Assembly: GCF_000389965.1 (NCBI RefSeq)
Contig: NC_021191.1
Location: 2,853,501-2,917,500 of the forward strand
Length of the DNA stretch: 64,000 bases
Direction: 5' to 3'
From: Actinoplanes sp. N902-109
GTDB taxonomy: Bacteria > Actinomycetota > Actinomycetes > Mycobacteriales > Micromonosporaceae
Shown here one piece after another: positions 61,832 through 64,000 of this stretch. The notes under the pieces were generated by a model that had not been told where the DNA came from, searched no databases, and worked only from the letters and a program-made list of their open reading frames with translations. Each line of letters opens with the position of its first letter. Position 1 is the first letter of the stretch. The position numbers and the translations under genes were made by a program.

Positions 61832-63529
61832 CGCAGGTACACGGTGATCGTCTTCGACGGTCGCCGTGTTTTGGTTTACCGGGTCGATCTTGCTCGACCG
61901 GACCTCCGCGAGCACCGTCTCAGTGCCCGGGCGGTAGACCATGTGCAGCCCAATCCGCGCATAGATCTCCGCTCGGTCGTGCTGGTCCGCTGACCTCAAC
62001 AGCCCCAGCAGGCCGCCGAAGGCGTCAACCATGGCGGCGATCTGCTCCTCGCTCATCCGTTGTGGCGGCGCCTCGGTGAGCCCGAGTCGCGCCTGCGCCG
62101 TCTTCTTGATCATCGTCGTCTCGCTGATCCATCCGGCGACGAGCGCGGGGTCGCCGCCGGCGTCGAGCGCGGCGCGGTACCGCGCGATCTTGGAGTCGCA
62201 CTCGGCGATCGTCTGGCGGAGCCTCGGCGCTTCGTCGTGTTTCTGGTATTCGGTGAGCGCGGCCCGATGACTGGCCTCGGCGAGGCTCCGCAACGTTTCG
62301 GACAGGCGGTTGTGGCCAAGTTCTTCGGCCAGAAAACGGTCTACCGGATCGGTGATCGATTCTTGGCGGAGGTAGAGAACCGGCGGATGCGTGATCTCGT
62401 GCTGGCGGACGTAGTCACGGGACGCTTTGCACCGGTAATAGATCCGTCCGTGGTTCACGCTGCCATCCATGACGCGTCCGCACAGCCCACATCGGAGCAG
62501 CCCGCGGAACAGGTACGGGTGCCGGCTGCGACGCCGGGCTTTTCCGGTCTCGCCAACCGTCCCCCGCGCCTTGACGGTCTGCTGGGCGCGCTCGTAGAGG
62601 TCGGTGCCGATAATCGGTGGGTGCGACTCGGTGCGCGACCACACCCATTCGTCCGGGTGGTTCCAGCGGTGGCGGCTCTCGTGACCGAGCGCGACGTCGT
62701 CAACGTCGATGAGGACTTCATCGGTGCGGGCGCGGTTCCAAACCTGACGGCCGGTGTAGCGCGGGTTGCGAAGGATGGCCCGGACGGCGGTGGTCTCCCA
62801 CACCTCCGTGTGCCGGTGCGGGTTACGCGCACGGTCGTAGGCGGACGGGCACGGGATGCCGTCATGCGTAAGGCCGCGTGCGATTGACGTCATGCCGCGC
62901 CCGCTGACGTACTCGGTGAAGATGCGTTCCACTACCGGCGCAGTAACCGGATCGGGGTCGAGCTGGTGCAGCCGCTTACCCTCAGCGGCTTTGCCGGGAT
63001 TCGGATGGGGGCCGGCATCGGCGAGCTGGTAGCCGTAGGGCGGCCGTCCACCCAGGTACCGGCCTTCCAACTCGGTCTGCGCCTTCATGGCCGACCGGAC
63101 GCGAATCTTGATGCGGTTTCGCTCGCCTTTACTCATGCCGCCGTAGAGCGCCATGACCAGATCATGCGCGTCGGAGCCGGGGTCGATAGCGCCGCCGATC
63201 TCGGGCACCCACAGACTGACGCCGTAGTGCACGAACACGGGGAAGGTCATGCCGAATTGGCTGCCGTAGAACGCGCGTTGCGGCTCGCCGATGACGACGG
63301 CGTCGAAGTCGCGGCCGGGGCTTTTGATGGCGTCGAGCAGCCGGAGCGCTTCCGGGCGCCGCTTCCACGGCAGGGAACGTGACAGGCCAACGTCAAAGAA
63401 CTCGGCGACGATCTCTCCGCCGGCCGGCTCGATGAGACTGCGAGCGCGGGACAACTGCCACGCTTTCGACGCCTGCGGGTCCTGCTGATCCTCGGTCGAC
63501 ACACGTCCGTAGAAGGCAAACCTCGTCAT
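61784..63529 (-). CDS. Large serine recombinase (integrase)
   Basis: 581 residues from ATG 63529. The N-terminal resolvase domain has the nucleophile Ser in YGRVSTEDQQDP, and RSLPWKRRPEALRLLDAI; the recombinase domain follows (GGRPPYGYQL ... ILRNPRYTGRQVWN). A zinc ribbon (CGLCGRVMDG ... YYRCKAS) and a coiled-coil region complete it. The last residues PRGDLNPHALYGH are encoded by the antisense of the tRNA-Leu 3' half, and the stop lies in its variable arm. It would integrate and excise the element. It overlaps the start of a 58-codon upstream ORF by 4 nt (ATGA). Confidence 0.96.
   Translation of the reverse strand: MTRFAFYGRVSTEDQQDPQASKAWQLSRARSLIEPAGGEIVAEFFDVGLSRSLPWKRRPEALRLLDAIKSPGRDFDAVVIGEPQRAFYGSQFGMTFPVFVHYGVSLWVPEIGGAIDPGSDAHDLVMALYGGMSKGERNRIKIRVRSAMKAQTELEGRYLGGRPPYGYQLADAGPHPNPGKAAEGKRLHQLDPDPVTAPVVERIFTEYVSGRGMTSIARGLTHDGIPCPSAYDRARNPHRHTEVWETTAVRAILRNPRYTGRQVWNRARTDEVLIDVDDVALGHESRHRWNHPDEWVWSRTESHPPIIGTDLYERAQQTVKARGTVGETGKARRRSRHPYLFRGLLRCGLCGRVMDGSVNHGRIYYRCKASRDYVRQHEITHPPVLYLRQESITDPVDRFLAEELGHNRLSETLRSLAEASHRAALTEYQKHDEAPRLRQTIAECDSKIARYRAALDAGGDPALVAGWISETTMIKKTAQARLGLTEAPPQRMSEEQIAAMVDAFGGLLGLLRSADQHDRAEIYARIGLHMVYRPGTETVLAEVRSSKIDPVNQNTATVEDDHRVPAWCPRGDLNPHALYGH
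61790..61831. other. Inferred attachment site (attL) in the tRNA-Leu 3' half
   Basis: The serine recombinase gene directly abuts the tRNA 3' end and uses its antisense as coding sequence, the normal sign of a tRNA attachment site. The exact core cannot be set without the right-hand copy, which is outside the window. Confidence 0.65.
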
Positions 63530-63702
63530 GCCGATCGATTCTTCCGAGCCCAGTCGATGATGCGCCACAGCACATCTGCGGCGCCGTCGGAGAGTGGGAC
63601 TTCTAGGGACGTCTTGACCTGGCCGTTTTCGATGACCAGGGCTTTTACTCTTCGTATGCTGCGATTTCTCCTCTCGTGTTGCGGCTGGCTCTTGGTGATC
63701 GT
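63526..63702 (-). CDS. Small ORF upstream of the recombinase, non-canonical start
   Basis: 58 codons ending in TGA that overlaps the recombinase ATG. RRVKALVIENGQVKTSLEVP and LSDGAADVLWRIIDWARKNR look like a real small protein. An excellent AAAGGAGG lies 7 nt before ATC (about 63702), but no ATG, GTG or TTG is in frame. Either ATC/ACG is used or the annotated frame has an error. Unknown function; possibly a regulator or directionality factor of the recombinase. Confidence 0.5.
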   Translation of the reverse strand, partial: TITKSQPQHERRNRSIRRVKALVIENGQVKTSLEVPLSDGAADVLWRIIDWARKNRSA

Positions 63703-63726
63703 TGGGCCTCCTTTCTCGTAGAGGGA

Positions 63727-63780
63727 GGACGTCCGTCCGCGCGTTGATGGGCGCAGACGCGCGCGAGCGGACGGACGTCC
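63727..63780. terminator. Very strong inverted repeat between element genes
   Basis: GGACGTCCGTCCGC (63727-63740) pairs with GCGGACGGACGTCC (63767-63780), 14 perfect bp, with extra GCG/CGC pairing inside the 26-nt loop. It lies between the partial gene's stop and the small ORF/recombinase, where it can separate the transcripts. Confidence 0.75.
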
Positions 63781-63795
63781 GCGCGGACGACCGGT

Positions 63796-64000
63796 TCAGG
63801 CTCGCCAGTGCCCGCGGGTGACTTGGCGGGCTTGACCGGCGGTGGCGAGCGATTGGAGCCGGGCGTAGACCCATGTCCGTCCCATGCCGGTCAGATGGAT
63901 GAGTTCGGGAACGGTGAGGCCGTCGTCCGGCGCTTGGCTCAGCGCCATGGAGAGAGCCGCCTCGGGGTCTTCGTACGAGGGTTCGGACGGTGGCTTGATT
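63796..64000 (-). CDS. Winged-helix protein of the mobile element, C-terminal part only
   Basis: 68 codons open to the window edge, ending at TGA 63796. PSYEDPEAALSMALSQAP is followed by LTVPELIHLTGMGRTWVYAR and TAGQARQVTRGHWRA: a winged HTH that ends many transfer-type ATPases and regulators of actinomycete integrative elements. The main part of the gene is outside the window. Confidence 0.7.
   Translation of the reverse strand, partial: IKPPSEPSYEDPEAALSMALSQAPDDGLTVPELIHLTGMGRTWVYARLQSLATAGQARQVTRGHWRA

Larger units (their letters stand above)
61790..64000. mobile_element. Left end of an integrated element in tRNA-Leu(GAG)
   Basis: Recombinase, small upstream ORF, a very strong hairpin and a partial winged-helix protein, all on the minus strand, start at the tRNA and run off the window. 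It could be an actinomycete integrative conjugative element or a prophage; the partial winged-helix end resembles transfer or regulatory proteins of such elements. Confidence 0.8.

Overview
The window is GC-rich (roughly 70 percent by eye) actinomycete chromosome. GTG starts, leaderless starts with a TANNNT box 6-8 nt upstream, cellulose-repressor-like operators, many TetR/AraC/LysR regulators and secreted hydrolases all point that way. A Micromonosporaceae member such as Actinoplanes is my inference; no rRNA or marker gene is present to prove it. The right edge is the start of an integrated mobile element.

Layout. (1) 1-16.7 kb is the end of a hybrid polyketide/non-ribosomal peptide cluster: the last part of a modular PKS (DH remnant, B-type KR, ACP, docking tail), an adenylation-PCP protein with a vestigial condensation domain, a degenerate ABC ATPase, an MMPL exporter, a methyltransferase, a ParB/StrR-like activator, a NarL-type two-component pair and a heterodimeric ABC exporter. 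A 12-bp word lies upstream of both exporter loci and may tie them together. (2) 16.7-25.3 kb holds a TetR-controlled reductase pair, a secreted DUF2202 protein, a GNAT enzyme, a secreted serine hydrolase, an SRPBCC protein and an OmpR/BaeS-type two-component system. (3) 25.2-26.3 kb is a gene-free, hairpin-rich stretch in front of a small membrane protein/HTH operon. (4) 27.7-35.5 kb holds a CHAP hydrolase, a LysR/SDR divergent pair, a second SDR, an AraC regulator, NhaA, a TetR regulator with two palindromic operators, and a hypothetical gene. (5) 35.6-42.3 kb encodes a ricin-domain beta-helix secreted protein, a secreted repeat protein, a 40-bp tandem repeat and a large MASE1-GAF-PP2C-HATPase signalling protein. 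(6) 42.5-55.5 kb is a patchwork of small metabolic and regulatory genes with at least five broken ones (NADAR frameshift, TIGR03086-like, a doubly nonsense-mutated gene, a TetR tail, an oxidoreductase next to another TetR tail). (7) 55.5-61.5 kb holds a subtilase, DUF3052, an HxlR/NmrA divergent pair and an HSL-type esterase. (8) 61.7-64 kb is tRNA-Leu(GAG) overlapped by the 3' end of a large serine recombinase, i.e. an attachment site with an element running off the right edge.

Working together: the PKS and NRPS proteins would build a product exported by the ABC heterodimer and/or the MMPL pump, under the ParB-like regulator and the NarL-type pair. Most other genes are regulator-target pairs. 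Several regulators sit beside good inverted- or direct-repeat operators that can be read from the sequence.
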